A stretch of 64,000 nucleotides of DNA, from assembly GCA_965153355.1 (NCBI GenBank), contig OZ231126.1:104284001-104348000 (forward strand), read 5' to 3'. This stretch comes from Flaccisagitta enflata (taxonomy: Eukaryota; Chaetognatha; Sagittoidea; Aphragmophora). Within the stretch, counting starts at the first letter, position 1. Each line of letters begins with the position of its first letter. The notes beneath the pieces were generated by a model that did not search any database, had not been told where the DNA came from, and saw only the letters and a program-made list of their open reading frames with translations. Made by a program: the position numbers and the translations under genes. Shown here in pieces: positions 1 to 10,811 of the stretch.

Positions 1-960
1 TATTGGATTCCTTTACGAACTTTACGGATGTTATTGGCTTTTTTTTTTCTACTTGTTACTTACAGCGAGGCTGTATATGTATAATGTTCCGTTTTTTTTT
101 TATATATTTTGTCTCATGTGTTTTTTGCAAATATTACTTGTTTGTACAATATCATTGTATCTGGTCTCACTATAATGGGGATTGCCCAGGACAAGTCGTC
201 CCAGCAATGCCACAACCTTTTGTCCCTTACAACTATATCGTAGATCCCGACATAAGTGTAATCCCTCTCCCGTAGCTGACCGTTGCTGCTGCTGTGTAAT
301 TATTTTGCCCCATGGAGGGAATAAATTTGTTTTCATTTTTTTTTCTTTTCTTTTTTTAAAATAACGCGTATTTTTGGTTTTTGATGTTTGCCAGTTGCGT
401 GAATTCTATTACTATAAACCCATTGCCGAAATGTTTGCTAATGCAAGGAAACGTTTTTTGAATTCTCTCATAAGTCATAAAAATGATTTATTAAGATTTC
501 TATCTCAGCTCTTACAAGGAGGAGGAGCGAAGTAAAATTGTCTGTTTTTCCCCTTTTTTTTTCATATTCCCCCTTCTTGATTTTCATTATGACCCCCCAT
601 GCCTCGACAAAAAACTAGCCTGTACTACCTAGGAAAAAAGTTAGGGTCAACATCTTGATTTTCTCAATTGTCACATAGGGTCAGAAAATACTATCTAGGC
701 AATATGTTCAGCAACATCTTTAAAGAGAGATATCTCAACTTTTCATTTAGATAACAAGGCCAAGAGATGTCCAATAGATGTGTCCTCTTTAGATGTAAGA
801 TATTAAAATACAAATCATTAGGATGTAAAGATATCAGGATATAAAGATATAAAGATACTGAGATAAGGAGAAAAATAGAAACTGATTACCCCCTCACACC
901 CTTCCCACGCCCCCCCACCACCCCTCACGCCTCCCCACACCTCCCTACCCCCCCACCCCC
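1..960. other. Non-coding stretch, no gene seen
   Basis: Short open frames near the left edge run through T-rich sequence and show no recognisable motif. The segment contains several poly-T runs, a purine-rich tract near 520, short AT-rich near-repeats of the type 'aagatat' around 780-860, and a C-rich tract at about 893-965. Nothing here supports a gene or RNA. Confidence 0.6.
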
Positions 961-1107
961 CCACGCAACGCTATAACCCACTATGTCTGTTGGTTCAGCG
1001 GGCCACCCATCAGTTTTTGGCGTGTTTTGCTTGGCTAGCCTTTTTATCACTGCACCTGCCCACCCACATGCAAGTTTGGTAGTTATGTATATGGCCTTGT
1101 TTTGTTA
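961..1107 (+). repeat. DR1 dispersed repeat, plus copy
   Basis: Diverged copy of a family found more than ten times in this window. The left end resembles ACGCAACGCTATAACCC and the right end resembles GCAAGTTTGGTAGTTATGTA followed by GGCCTTG. Other copies have GCCGTGTATCCGGCCTTG at that end. The body carries the usual CTGCACCTGCCCACCC segment. Family identity is seen directly by comparing copies; whether it is a SINE or a DNA element is not known. Confidence 0.6.
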
Positions 1108-1265
1108 TAAAGAGCCCTTTTTGTGGATACCTGTCTTACTTCAAAATGATGCTGTGGCTTAACTTTTCAACCCAGACCATAAGTACACAATAAGCATGAT
1201 TTTCTTCATCTACTGTTTAGGCGAAATACTTACTTCATCACATGCTGATGAGGAGTAACAACCAG

Positions 1266-1745
1266 CTATCCCAACTTGGCAGATTTGACCTGTAAAGAAA
1301 AAGAGGCTCCTGTTATTAGACTTAAAGTGTGAATTGTTACAGTTGATAAAGAAGCCCACACAGAAGCATCCATTATTTTAAGGTCAAAGGGATTTTGAGC
1401 CTGTCGTCTAAGATTGTACTCAGAACTTTGCCTACTGATTAAGTTTGTTATGATTTTGGGTGCTCTTTGAAAAAAACAGTCATGGGTTAGCATCAAGCAT
1501 TGTTGCTCATATAGATCATCAAATTTAAGTAGGCCAAGCTTTTTCATTCGTGGCTCAGTGTGTGCTGAGAATTAAGATTTTGTAATTGTTCTTATGGCTC
1601 TCTTTTGGATATTCATAATGCTCTTTCTATTTTGGGCATTGCAACCTCCCCATGCTGGAAGCCCATATTGCACATGCGGCTGGATTAATGAATGAAAGAG
1701 TATCTTAAGTGTTTGAGGCGGGAGCAAGTTTTTTTCAACTAGACC
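1266..1745 (-). pseudogene. LINE reverse-transcriptase C-terminal remnant
   Basis: Read on the minus strand, one frame gives a segment ending with HVQYGLPAWGGCN, then KRAIRTITKS, then HTEPRMKKLGLLKFDDLYE. This order matches the end of the reverse transcriptase of Jockey/CR1/L2-like non-LTR retrotransposons, where a 'SYGLxxWG' motif is followed by 'QKRAIRIIT' and 'HTEPLFKKLGILKLxDLY'. A TAA near 1573-1575 interrupts the frame between KS and FSAHTEP. There is no catalytic YADD block and no start, so only about 160 codons of the 3' end of ORF2 remain. The clade cannot be fixed from this piece. The match is by eye but fairly distinctive. Confidence 0.7.
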
Positions 1746-2325
1746 TAGACATTGGAGGCTTAGTCATAGTCCTCCCCGACAAAATGTTTACTCCTTGATC
1801 TTATACACTGTTTAGGTTGAGAAATAAACTGTTTGATTGTAAAGGAAATTCTCATGATTCCGACACTGATCGTTTTTACCGTTTTTAGCCATGTTCATTT
1901 GTTCACTTTTTGCCTCATTTTCGCAGATCCTATTTCAAATTTCCCGCTCATTTTTGTAGAGGCGGTTTCTGAGCTCTAGATCTTTCCAGAACTTTCCATG
2001 ACGTAATCGAAGGTTCGAGACTAGCATTCTAGAATATTCTTTTCGGCGATCTGGAATATTCCGGACCGGCTTTCCCGAATCTCTCATTCGGCCATTTTTT
2101 CTCGCAAAAGAGCGGACGTAACCTCCTGAATTAATTCACGTTTTCATCAACTTTGGCATTTTCCGGGCTTTTCACACCAAACTTTGTCACTAAAAAGATT
2201 AGTTCCACATACATCCTATGTTTTATCGCGTATTATTCACGTTTTATCCCGTACAATCTTAGTTTATCCCGTTATATTGCGTAAGATCACGTTCTATACT
2301 TGGTAGATTTTGATGATTACTAGTA
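1746..2325. other. Intergenic, no gene seen
   Basis: AT-rich sequence with several GAATATTC-like inverted motifs between about 2030 and 2060 and short repeats of the type 'ttttatcccgta' between 2215 and 2290. No coding evidence was found. Confidence 0.5.
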
Positions 2326-2923
2326 ACAGTGGCAAAGAAAAAAACTAGACGCTCAATACTTATCAATAACTTGCAAACCACTTATACTTTTTGCTTAAAA
2401 TCCATGAGCATATAAAAAAACTTCACAAACTCTACAAATCTAGACCAAGCAGAAATTTTTAGCTCAATTCGTTCAGAAATGACATTGAAGTTCAGTACTC
2501 AAATTTCTGATTGAAGAATAGAGCAGATTTCAGCGCAAGAAAACATGACACTTTTTGTCTTACATATTCTGTAAAACAAAAAAAAGAAATAAATGATACG
2601 AAATCAAAGGTGAAAATGAAGTATTTTCAATTCTCTGCAAGATGGAATCATGCTGAATTCATGATCTTGCTTCGTTTACACGCTGTATCAATACAAAGTT
2701 AATCACTATAAAAAAGATGGAAGCAAGATTTGAGTTTTTTGAGTAGTTATCTTTAAATTAACATAACTTCTAAAGTTATGAAGCTATAGTGATCAGAAAA
2801 AGCTCAAATGAAAGATTTTTTGAAGATCTTTAAAACTGTCATGAATTAAAAGGTTCTAGCACTTTTTAGTACGGCGCAATGAACAGTCAAAAGATCGCAT
2901 CTAGTTTTTTTCTTTGCCACTGT
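2326..2923. mobile_element. MITE-1, 598 bp, Tc1/mariner-like TIRs
   Basis: The left end begins ACAGTGGCAAAGAAAAAAAC and the right end is its reverse complement, with near-perfect inversion over about 28 bp (one C/T difference). A TA dinucleotide flanks each side, at 2324-2325 and 2924-2925, as expected for the Tc1/mariner superfamily target duplication. The interior has no transposase; one 63-codon frame at 2511-2702 looks random. It is therefore a non-autonomous element mobilised in trans. Boundaries are precise to within the TIR/TA ambiguity. Confidence 0.8.
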
Positions 2924-4471
2924 TATAACCATTACTTTTTTAGGAGTCTTCGGACATTCTTACTAGTGTTTAGTTGGATATTGATAGTAATTTCTCCTTT
3001 TTCTCTTTCATTGCTCAGTCTTCATCGTTGACTTCCGTCGCTACAATATATCCTTTCGCATCAATACCCGAGTACATTTCATTAGCGTTGGTCTTACGTC
3101 TACGCCGTAGCAAGACAAGGGGTTCAACAGAGTTAGTCAGGGCCATAGGAAGAGACCGTCTGAGGAATAAGGATTTCTAGCTCAAAGGAAGAGGGGGTCA
3201 AAAGGGCGAGTCCGGTGGCACCTATCAAGTTGGGTCTTAAAATGTGCGTATTACCTAGGGGATCACTAATACAGGCTTGGTTGACCCAATTTCAGGTGGG
3301 GTGTTTGAATGCCACCAAAAAAACTGCCCAAAATGGTCAAAAATGGCCTTTTTTGGCCATTTTTGGCCTTAAAACCTATCTGAAACTTGGAGTAGAGCCA
3401 TGAAATTTTGCATGCACATGAAGTGGACACTAATTAAGTTGTATGCAAAAAAATTTGAAATTCTGACAATTTCAAGGTACCAAAATTTGAAAAAAAACGC
3501 TTTTTTCCGAGTATAGGTCAAGAAAAATGATGTCGTTACCCCTCTTAAAGTTGACCGATTTGAACCAAATTTTTACTTGAGGTACTTCACATCATGGACT
3601 ACCTCTAAATAAAATTTCGTTCAAATCGGAGCACTTTAAGTGCCAAAAAAAGTGTTTGAAAATCAAAAATTTGGAAAAAATGACTCCGAAAATCGTCTTT
3701 GAGCTGGTGGCATTGCCATAATAGGACAGGGACATATGAACCATGGACCAAAATTTCTTAACATGACTGTTGGTGATGCCCAAAAAAAATTTCATGACCC
3801 TGAGAGCATTTTTTGGGTGTCAAATGATAACTCTTTGAAGACCGTTAGACCAAAAATCGCGGAAATTGCCGATTTTTGGCCTTTTCTCAATCTGTAACCT
3901 AAAAAAAAAGTTGAAATATGGTCCTGAAATTTTACCTGCACATGTAATAGACCCTATTATGTTTTATGTAAAAAACATGGAATGTCAAAAAAAATTTTAG
4001 GTACCTAAATTAAAAAAAAAACAAGTTTTTTTCGAGTATAGTTTAGAAAAAATGATGTTGTTTCCCCCCTTTATGTTGACCGATTTGGAAAAAATTTTAA
4101 TTGGAGGAACTTCACATCATGCACCACTGCCATGTAAAATTTCCTCCAAATCAGAGCACGTTAAGTACCAAAAATTGTGTTGGAGAATAGAATATTGGAT
4201 AAAAATGACCCCGGAAATCGTCTTTGAGCTAAAGACATTTCTATGATATGGCAGGTATGTATAAACCATGGGCTAAAATTCCTTTTGGGAACTGTTGGTG
4301 ATGCCCCCCAAAAAATTCATGACCCTGAGAGCATTTTTTGGGTGTCAAATAAGCATTTTTTTGAAGACCATTAGTCAATAAAACTTTTAAGATCTACATA
4401 GAATTCAATATACTAGAACAAAGAAAAAAAGTTAAACAAAGGTCTGACTGTCCACAACTAATGTTACAGAA

Positions 4472-4978
4472 ATGTTTTTAAAGTATGATCTTTTTTTATT
4501 GAAAATTAAGGATCATATTCATCATAGTCCCTGGTCTGTCTGTTTGTCAGTCTGTCCAGAGACTGTACAATCTGGCAAAGCTACTAAGTTGAATTTGTCA
4601 TTCCAACTAAAAATTTGGATGCAAGCCACAAAACCTCAAATCAAGGTACCAGATCCCCTGTCTCATGGCTGGGAAGAAACCACCAAGGGCCTGAGACCTA
4701 TCCCAGAAACCAAAGAAAACATGCAGAAACAAGCAAATGTTTATGACCATGTCATGAAAAAGTGCCGTTGCAAAAAATCTCAGTGCAAAAATGGAAGGTG
4801 CGCCTGCTGCAACAGTAAAACAAACTGCACTTCCTTTTGTGAGTGTGAAAATTGCTGCAATCCATTCGCCAAAGAAGTTCAAAAACCAGTTGAGGATACT
4901 GATTCCGAGGAGGAGATGGAAGAGGAGGAGGAAGAGAGTGGAGCAAGTGGAATTGACGATGTTGATGAAGTTTACTGA
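4472..4978 (+). CDS. CXC (tesmin/TSO1-like) cysteine-rich ORF
   Basis: A 168-codon frame lies in the centre of the foldback element. Residues 98-129 form a dense cysteine cluster (CRCKKSQCKNGRCACC, then CTSFCECENCCNP) spaced like a CXC/CRC domain, which binds DNA or zinc in tesmin/TSO1-like proteins. It is preceded at 64-80 by HGWEETTKGLRPIPE, an arrangement common at the C-terminus of uncharacterised transposon-associated proteins. Residues 141-168 are strongly acidic. The first ~35 codons overlap GTCTGTCTG-type repeat sequence, so the true start may lie later, or an upstream exon may exist. The ORF is probably a C-terminal piece of a larger element protein. The domain call is by motif; the function is inferred. 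Confidence 0.5.
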   Translation: MFLKYDLFLLKIKDHIHHSPWSVCLSVCPETVQSGKATKLNLSFQLKIWMQATKPQIKVPDPLSHGWEETTKGLRPIPETKENMQKQANVYDHVMKKCRCKKSQCKNGRCACCNSKTNCTSFCECENCCNPFAKEVQKPVEDTDSEEEMEEEEEESGASGIDDVDEVY

Positions 4979-5154
4979 TCACAAGCAATAGAGAGAGTTC
5001 GCTGTTAGTAATTGTCTGTTTGTCCGTTTGTCCGATGGGGCCTTTTCCTGCACCACCTCCTCGCTGGTGGCCCTGGCTCTGGTCTTTGATATTGAACATA
5101 TAAGAAAACATGTTTTACTATATATATCAATGACTACCAAGAGTGCAGATGATT

Positions 5155-5300
5155 GCTTTCTAGTCGCGGATACACCTTACCATGGTGGTTGGTAGGTTGG
5201 TCGGTCCATCACATTCTTTTTATTCTGAGCGGTTTTTGCATTTTGGCTCCTGCCCAACCATCCGCGACTGGATTGCCGTGTATCCATCCTTGTTTTTAGC
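5155..5300 (+). repeat. DR1 copy inside the foldback centre
   Basis: Starts near 'tagtcgcggatacacc', contains the GGTTGGTCGGTCC tract and ends with GATTGCCGTGTATCCATCCT. It sits just inside the right arm, so the repeat either inserted there or was captured when the foldback formed. Confidence 0.6.
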
Positions 5301-5329
5301 AATTTTCGTGGTCAAATGGTCTTCAAAAA

Positions 5330-6290
5330 ATTGACACCCAAAAAATGCTCTCAGGGTCATGAAATTTTTTTAGGGCATCACCAACAGTCATCTTAAGGAA
5401 TTTTGGCCCATGGTTCATACGTCCCTGAAGGTATTATGACAATGCCACCAGCTCAAAGACAAATTTCAGAGTCATTTTTTTCCAATTTTGGATTTTCGAA
5501 AAGAATTTTTGGCACTTAAAGTGCTCCGATTTGGATGAAATTTTACATGGAGGTAGTCCATGATGTGATGTACCTCCAGTAAAAATTTGGTCCAAATCGG
5601 TCATTTTAAAGAGGGGTTAAGACATCATTTTTCTTTACTTATACTCGGAAAAAACCTGTTTTTTTCAAATTTAGGTACCTAAAAATTTTCAGAATTTCAA
5701 AATTTTTTACATACAACTTAATTAGGGTCTACTGCATGTGCATGCAAAATTTCAGAACCATATTTCAACTTTTTTCTAGGGTACAGGTTGAAAAAAGGCC
5801 TAAAATTGGCAATTTCCGCGATTTACGGTCTAACAGTCTTCAAAGAATTTTTATTTGACACCCAAAAAATGCTCTCAGGGTCATGAAATTTTTTTAGGGC
5901 ATCACCAACAGTCATCTTAAGGAATTTTGGCCCATGGTTCATACGTCCCTGAAGGTATTATGACAATGCCACCAGCTCAAAGACAATTTTCAGAGTCATT
6001 ATTTTCCAATTTTGGATTTTCGAAAAGAATTTTTGGCACTTAAGTGCTCCGATTTGGATGAAATTTTACATGGAGGTAGTCCATGATGTGATGTACCTCC
6101 AGTAAAAATTTGGTCCAAATCGGTCAGTTTTAAGAGGGGTTAAGACATCATTTTTCTTTACCTATACTCGAAAAAAACCTGTTTTTTTCAAATTTAGGTA
6201 CCTAAAAATTTTCAGAATTTCAAATTTTTTTACATACAACTTCATTAGGGTCTACTACATATGCATGCAAAATTTCATGGCTCTGCTTCA
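5330..6290. repeat. Tandem ~526-bp duplication in right arm
   Basis: The block starting at 5335 with ACCCAAAAAATGCTCTCAGG recurs at about 5861 with only scattered differences and continues in register for more than 400 bp. Related but more diverged tandem units occur in the left arm at about 3530-3830 and 4045-4345. The right-arm duplicates are closer to each other than to the left arm, which suggests a later duplication or local homogenisation. Confidence 0.75.
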
Positions 6291-6473
6291 AGTTGAAGAT
6301 AGGCTAAAGGGCCAAAAATGGCCAAAAATGACCATTTTTGGCCATTTTGGGCAGTTTTTTTGGTGGCATTCGATCACCCCACCTGAAATTGGGTCAACCA
6401 AGCCTGGATTAGTATTCCCCTAGATAATGCGCACATTTTAAGACCCAACTTGATAGGTGCCACTGGATTCGCC

Positions 6474-6655
6474 ACTTTCATGAAGCTCTACCAACCAATG
6501 ATCCTCTGACGGGAGACAGATTAGATCAGATTGAGATTACTCGAGAATGTAGACTTTTTAATATTCCTATAATCGGTCCTAATTTGGTTGAACGCTCTTT
6601 GGTGAAGAAAGAAGCCCGGTCAAATATCCAATCATTGAGCTACGTTCATTGAGCT
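6474..6655 (+). pseudogene. Short coding-like remnant
   Basis: Immediately right of the foldback element a frame is open for about 58 codons and includes DPLTGDRLDQIEITRECRLF and IIGPNLVERSLVKKEARSN before a TGA. It has no start and no recognised domain. Its composition looks like ordinary protein, so it may be a piece of the sequence into which the foldback inserted. The left flank at 2974-3180 is also open but does not obviously join it. No function is proposed. Confidence 0.25.
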
Positions 6656-7200
6656 CGCATTTCGTTCATCAAGTCACGTTCACCGAACTCGCCCTTTGTT
6701 CACCAGTCACAAGCCAATCATGTTCATCAAACTCGTGATATGTTCATAGGTCAACCTTACATTCATCAAAGTTGATTCAGAAGATCGTTCATCATCCACC
6801 GAAACTCTTCGAGTCACATTCAACAAATCCATTCATCGGTCCATACGTTGGATCTCCTCCATCCGTCAAGTCATCAAAGATCGGTCAAGCCGCCCATCGA
6901 AAGTCACAGTCTCATTCCAGTCAATCAAGAAACACAGTTCCAGAAAGAATCCCTCCGTTCCAGTACATAAGAGGAAAAGTTTTAGAAGGCTTGCCTTCAA
7001 TTAGAGTGGTTGGATTTCAACAACTGGACCCTAATTTCATTAGACGTGTCCAGTCTGCGAGAAAGTCTTGTGCCAATAAACTCAACAATAGGACCCTAAT
7101 TTATTAGCCATGTCCAGTCCGCGAGTCCGTCCTAATTCATGCCATTGTATTCAAGACAGGATCCTAGAAATAGAGGTCCAGTCGGCGAACCTGGCATTAT
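6640..7200 (+). repeat. Degenerate GTTCATCAA and GGACCCTAATTT repeats
   Basis: Between about 6645 and 6800 the motif GTTCA(T/C)CAA recurs every 20-25 bp with much drift. Between about 7020 and 7200 a ~75-80 bp unit containing 'ggaccctaattt' and 'tgtccagtc(t/c)gcgag' occurs about three times. The 111-codon frame over 6772-7107 is produced by these repeats and is not regarded as a gene. Confidence 0.5.
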
Positions 7201-7582
7201 TGACATTCATTGTCACCCCATTGGCTCTCTTGCCACGTGTTTAAAAATGCGTGACTTGTGTATCCTGGGGACATTATGCCCAAATTTTGAATTTTGACCA
7301 AAAAACTTGGAAAATTTTTTTTACAAAATTTCAAAAAAAAAAATTAAGATTCTCCCACCAAAGCCTTGACCTCAAAAATTAAAAATGCCTCTACCCAAAG
7401 GTGCACAGATGTATTACAATGTGGAGCCAAAGGGCGATAGTCGTCATGCCCGTGCCATATTGGGCACACTCACTGAAGAATTGGCCTTTTTTTTTAAATT
7501 TATGCCAAAGCAAAGAGAACCAACAACGCTGGTTTCTTTTTAGAGGCTAATCAAGCCAGATCGCATGTGGAAATAGCCCCTT

Positions 7583-8775
7583 TTGTTGGAAATCGATCAA
7601 ATCCAAGATTTTCCACAAGCGGTGCAAGACCAAATGACCTCAGCCATAGGTCAGGTGGGAATTTCTTTAAAACAAAACCCCACCTTTCCCGAGCCATTGA
7701 ATCGTAATCTGAACGATGATGCTCTTCCTAATTTCATCAACAGGATTCAAAATCGGGGCACCACGTCCGAGGTCAATGCCCCAGTCCAACAAGGGAGCCT
7801 TCCCGCCATCAAAACGCCACCCCATCCAAAGCCGACGCCTTCCAACGTTCAAACGTCAGAGCTCATTCCACCACAAACGTTCCGAATACCGTCAGACGAG
7901 TTCCTTTGGCTGCTCCCTCGGTCGCCGCTAATCCCATAGACAAAATTATCGCCAATACCCCGCCCGTCGCCGCTCCCTCGATCGCCGGAACCCGATCATT
8001 GCCTCGTCGATTTCCCACTCCCTCTACAAATCAACCATTGACCCAGGAGAATCCAATCTTTTGCGAATAGTCCATCAAAACTCTTTACGAGAATCACGTC
8101 AAAACCCATCCATTCAAACCGAACAAGTGGTGGAATTTCCCCTCTCCCCGCGCTCAGCCGAAGAAAAACGTGCCTTACTACGCAAAAGGTTTGATGAGCT
8201 TATTGTCGAGAAACTAGCTGTAGAGAAACAGGCAAAGTTACAGAGCAATAGGATTCACAAGAAATACAAACAAACCATGAGAGAAATGGAAAAGCTAGAA
8301 ATGGGCGTAGAAAAGCCAGAGACCTGTTAGAAGATTTGGGTGCAGTCTTAGAAAATAACAAAAGGAGAAAAGACATGGAGAACAGGAACACAGCATGCAT
8401 TGCTTACCATATCAAAAGCATTTTGGGATGCCCACCATTCCTCAAAAAATACCTTCGTCCAAAACTGAGAAGCAAATTTGTCACCGAAATGGGACTGTTG
8501 CCGTATAACCTCTTTCGCGACCTCCAACGATCTGCCATAAGTTTCTTCCACTACGATTGGGCCGTAGACCACTACAACAGATCCAACCCATTTCGTTTGA
8601 TCTTCAGCATCGTCAAAGCGGGCAAAGTGGCTTAAAAAGTAACAAAAGAATCAAACAGGATTGAACAACTGAAGAAAGAAATTCATCACATGGAAAGAAG
8701 AATCGGAATTTGTGAAAGGAAACAGAAATCAGCGAAAATAAAATCAAAGAAACTACATCTGTATCTCACTAAATA
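7583..8775 (+). pseudogene. Broken ORF with coiled coil, unknown
   Basis: Several consecutive open frames read like one degraded protein. An N-terminal part (7583-7939) is rich in Pro and Asn. A part around 7880-8060 continues in another frame. A charged coiled-coil part follows (8061-8330, with EEKRALLRKRFDELIVEKLA). A fourth part from about 8300 includes RDLLEDLGAVLENNKRR and FFHYDWAVDHYNRSNPFRL, and runs through a single TAA at 8633-8635 to KLHLYLTK and a stop near 8775. At least two frame changes and one stop are therefore present. No retroelement or host family was recognised. A gag-like protein or an ORF1-like protein is possible, but this is a guess. Confidence 0.35.
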
Positions 8776-9479
8776 AGAAGACAATCCAACTGAAAAATGT
8801 TAGTGCCATCATTATCTCGCGGGTCGCTTAAATGGACTTCACTCGTTATTTGCATCATTTCATTTGTTACATATTTTCTTGATGATTTATATCAATTGAT
8901 ATATTGATTGTTGCCTTTTAAAAGAGAAACGGGCTGTCAAGGCGCTTGTTGACCTGACAGACCGAGCCTCTTCACACAATCCACTACCACTAAATACGCT
9001 ACAATGTTCGCAAAATCATTTTTCTTAACATTCTAGTATTTGAAATTTGTTCCTCATTTCTTTTATTAGAAATTTATTAAGATTTGCCGGAACTCTTCGC
9101 CTTAGATGGGTCGACACTTCTAACAATGTAGAGGCGCTATGATGTCACCATGACAACCGCAGCCACATGAAAGCCAACAAACAAAAGACCAATATCGAAT
9201 AAGAAATTTGATAGATTCCAGATCTGCATAGAGGTAATGTTCTTGACTCTAGCATTTTCAAAAGTGGCCTTTTTGGGCGCAAGTTCAATTGAAGTAAGTG
9301 ACAATACCTTTTCACCAAAGAAAACTTCTACTCAACGGTCAAAATCCATATTTGACCAACACAAACGAATAAAGATCTTCAATTGATCAACAAGGAAACA
9401 ACTATAAACCTTGATCACTCTTGACTCCTACTCCTGTTGACGTATATTGGGTCTACATACTCGTTCATCAACTTAACAA
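8776..9479. other. Intergenic, no gene seen
   Basis: AT-rich sequence with no open frame of interest and no clear repeat. The phrase 'gttcatcaa' near 9467 marks the start of the following minisatellite. Confidence 0.5.
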
Positions 9480-9835
9480 TGGCCAGGCGGGTCATTCATC
9501 AATCCATCTTTGACCAGGCGGGTGATTCATCAACTCATCAATGACCAGGCGGGACAACCATTGAATCATCTGTGACCAGGCAGGTCATTCATCAATGGCC
9601 AGGGGGGTCATTCATCAATCCATCTATGACCAGGCAGGTCATTCATCGACTCATCAATGACCAGACGGGTCATTCATCAATCCATCTATGACCAGGGGGG
9701 TCATTCATTGACTCATCAATGACCAGGCGGGTCAATCATTGATCCAGCTATGACCAGGCGGGTCATTCGTTGATTTATCGAGGACCAGGCGGGTCATTTG
9801 CTCATTCATCAATGGTCAGGTGGGCCACACTTCGT
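9480..9835 (+). repeat. ~31-bp minisatellite (GACCAGGCGGGTCATTCAT)
   Basis: The unit GACCAGGCGGGTCATTCAT plus a ~12-bp variable tail (CAATCCATCTAT or CGACTCATCAAT types) recurs about eleven times with alternating tails. Base changes such as GGCGGG to GGCAGG or GGGGGG are scattered. No coding role is supported. Confidence 0.8.
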
Positions 9836-10214
9836 CCATACATTCCAGAGGGACAGCTCGATCGTTAATCCGCCACTGGCATAGCCGCATTCTTGTTCAT
9901 CTATGATCGGACTTACGGCATACGCGTTTATACGGGCTGAACTGGAGATCCATTTGCCAAACGACGCTCTACTGCGGTATCCAAGCCGCGTCATTTCCCC
10001 CCTCCCCACCCTCGTTGATGAAAACTTCCAGATCAAGAGTAAAGAAACATCCTTGCCTTGCGCATACTTAACAATACTAACTACTTCTAAATAACGCGCT
10101 TAATCCAACAATTCTCAACTCCGGATCAAGCCGAAAAATATCATTCCCTTCCTCTCTTGTGATGTTTGCGCATACAGTTAAGACTACTAACGACTGAGAC
10201 AACTATGATAGATA
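9836..10214. other. Intergenic, no gene seen
   Basis: Two overlapping short frames lie on opposite strands, neither with a recognisable motif. The segment lies between the minisatellite and MITE-2, whose left TA flank is at 10213-10214. Confidence 0.5.
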
Positions 10215-10811
10215 ACAGGTCTCACAAAATTAGGCGGAAAGAGATGATAACTTGTTAAAATGAGCGTTAAAAATGTTGATACAATCAATCCAAGCAATGT
10301 ATATCACTAATTTATGTTCATTTTATCAACATGATGCAAAAAATGCCCAAAAAAGTAAACGGCTATCCCCTAATGAACATATTTATGCTAATAAGCGAAA
10401 GGTAACCAAAGTTGGGATTGACACGCTCTTCATATCGTTGACGCTCAACTTCACGTTCATTTGCTCAGCTGTTGTCAACTTACACTGCCTTCTTTCTGCG
10501 TGACTGACTCTCCTGTATCAACCAACTGCTTTACACCATAGATGACAATTTTTTTGCATTCTATCTTCCTAAAATGACAAATGCATTCTGCATTCAGACA
10601 TTTTTCCCGTAAAAATCAACAAAAATCTGACACCTCACTTCCGGTAAAACACCCTCCATCTTGCCCTAGATGCAGGAAAGTCGCCAACATCGCTTTGCTA
10701 CGTCAAAATACTAGGTCTTAGCTATCTCCATGTCAAATTTCATTATGCTGAGGGCATTTTTACTATCTATATTGATCATATTACTTTTCCGCCTAATTAT
10801 GTGAGACCTGT
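10215..10811. mobile_element. MITE-2, 597 bp, Tc1/mariner-like TIRs
   Basis: The left end ACAGGTCTCACAAAATTAGG and the right end are inverted copies over about 28 bp, with one A/T difference. TA flanks both sides, at 10213-10214 and 10812-10813. The interior lacks a transposase; the 76-codon frame at 10273-10503 is not convincing. Its length is nearly identical to MITE-1 but its TIRs differ, so it belongs to another family within the same superfamily type. Confidence 0.8.

Larger units (their letters stand above)
3205..6473. mobile_element. Foldback element with ~1.2-kb inverted arms
   Basis: The outer ends are inverted copies: GTGGCACCTATCAAGTTGGG at about 3213 on the plus strand and its complement at about 6445-6464. 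Similarity runs through most of 3205-4390 and 5290-6473. Each arm itself holds two related ~500-bp units with the landmarks 'gaccctgagagcattttttg' and 'ggtgatgccc'. A unique centre, about 4390-5290, contains the CXC-type ORF and a DR1 copy. No clear direct target duplication flanks the ends. Structurally this resembles foldback or long-TIR DNA elements. No transposase domain was recognised, so the superfamily is open. Confidence 0.7.
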
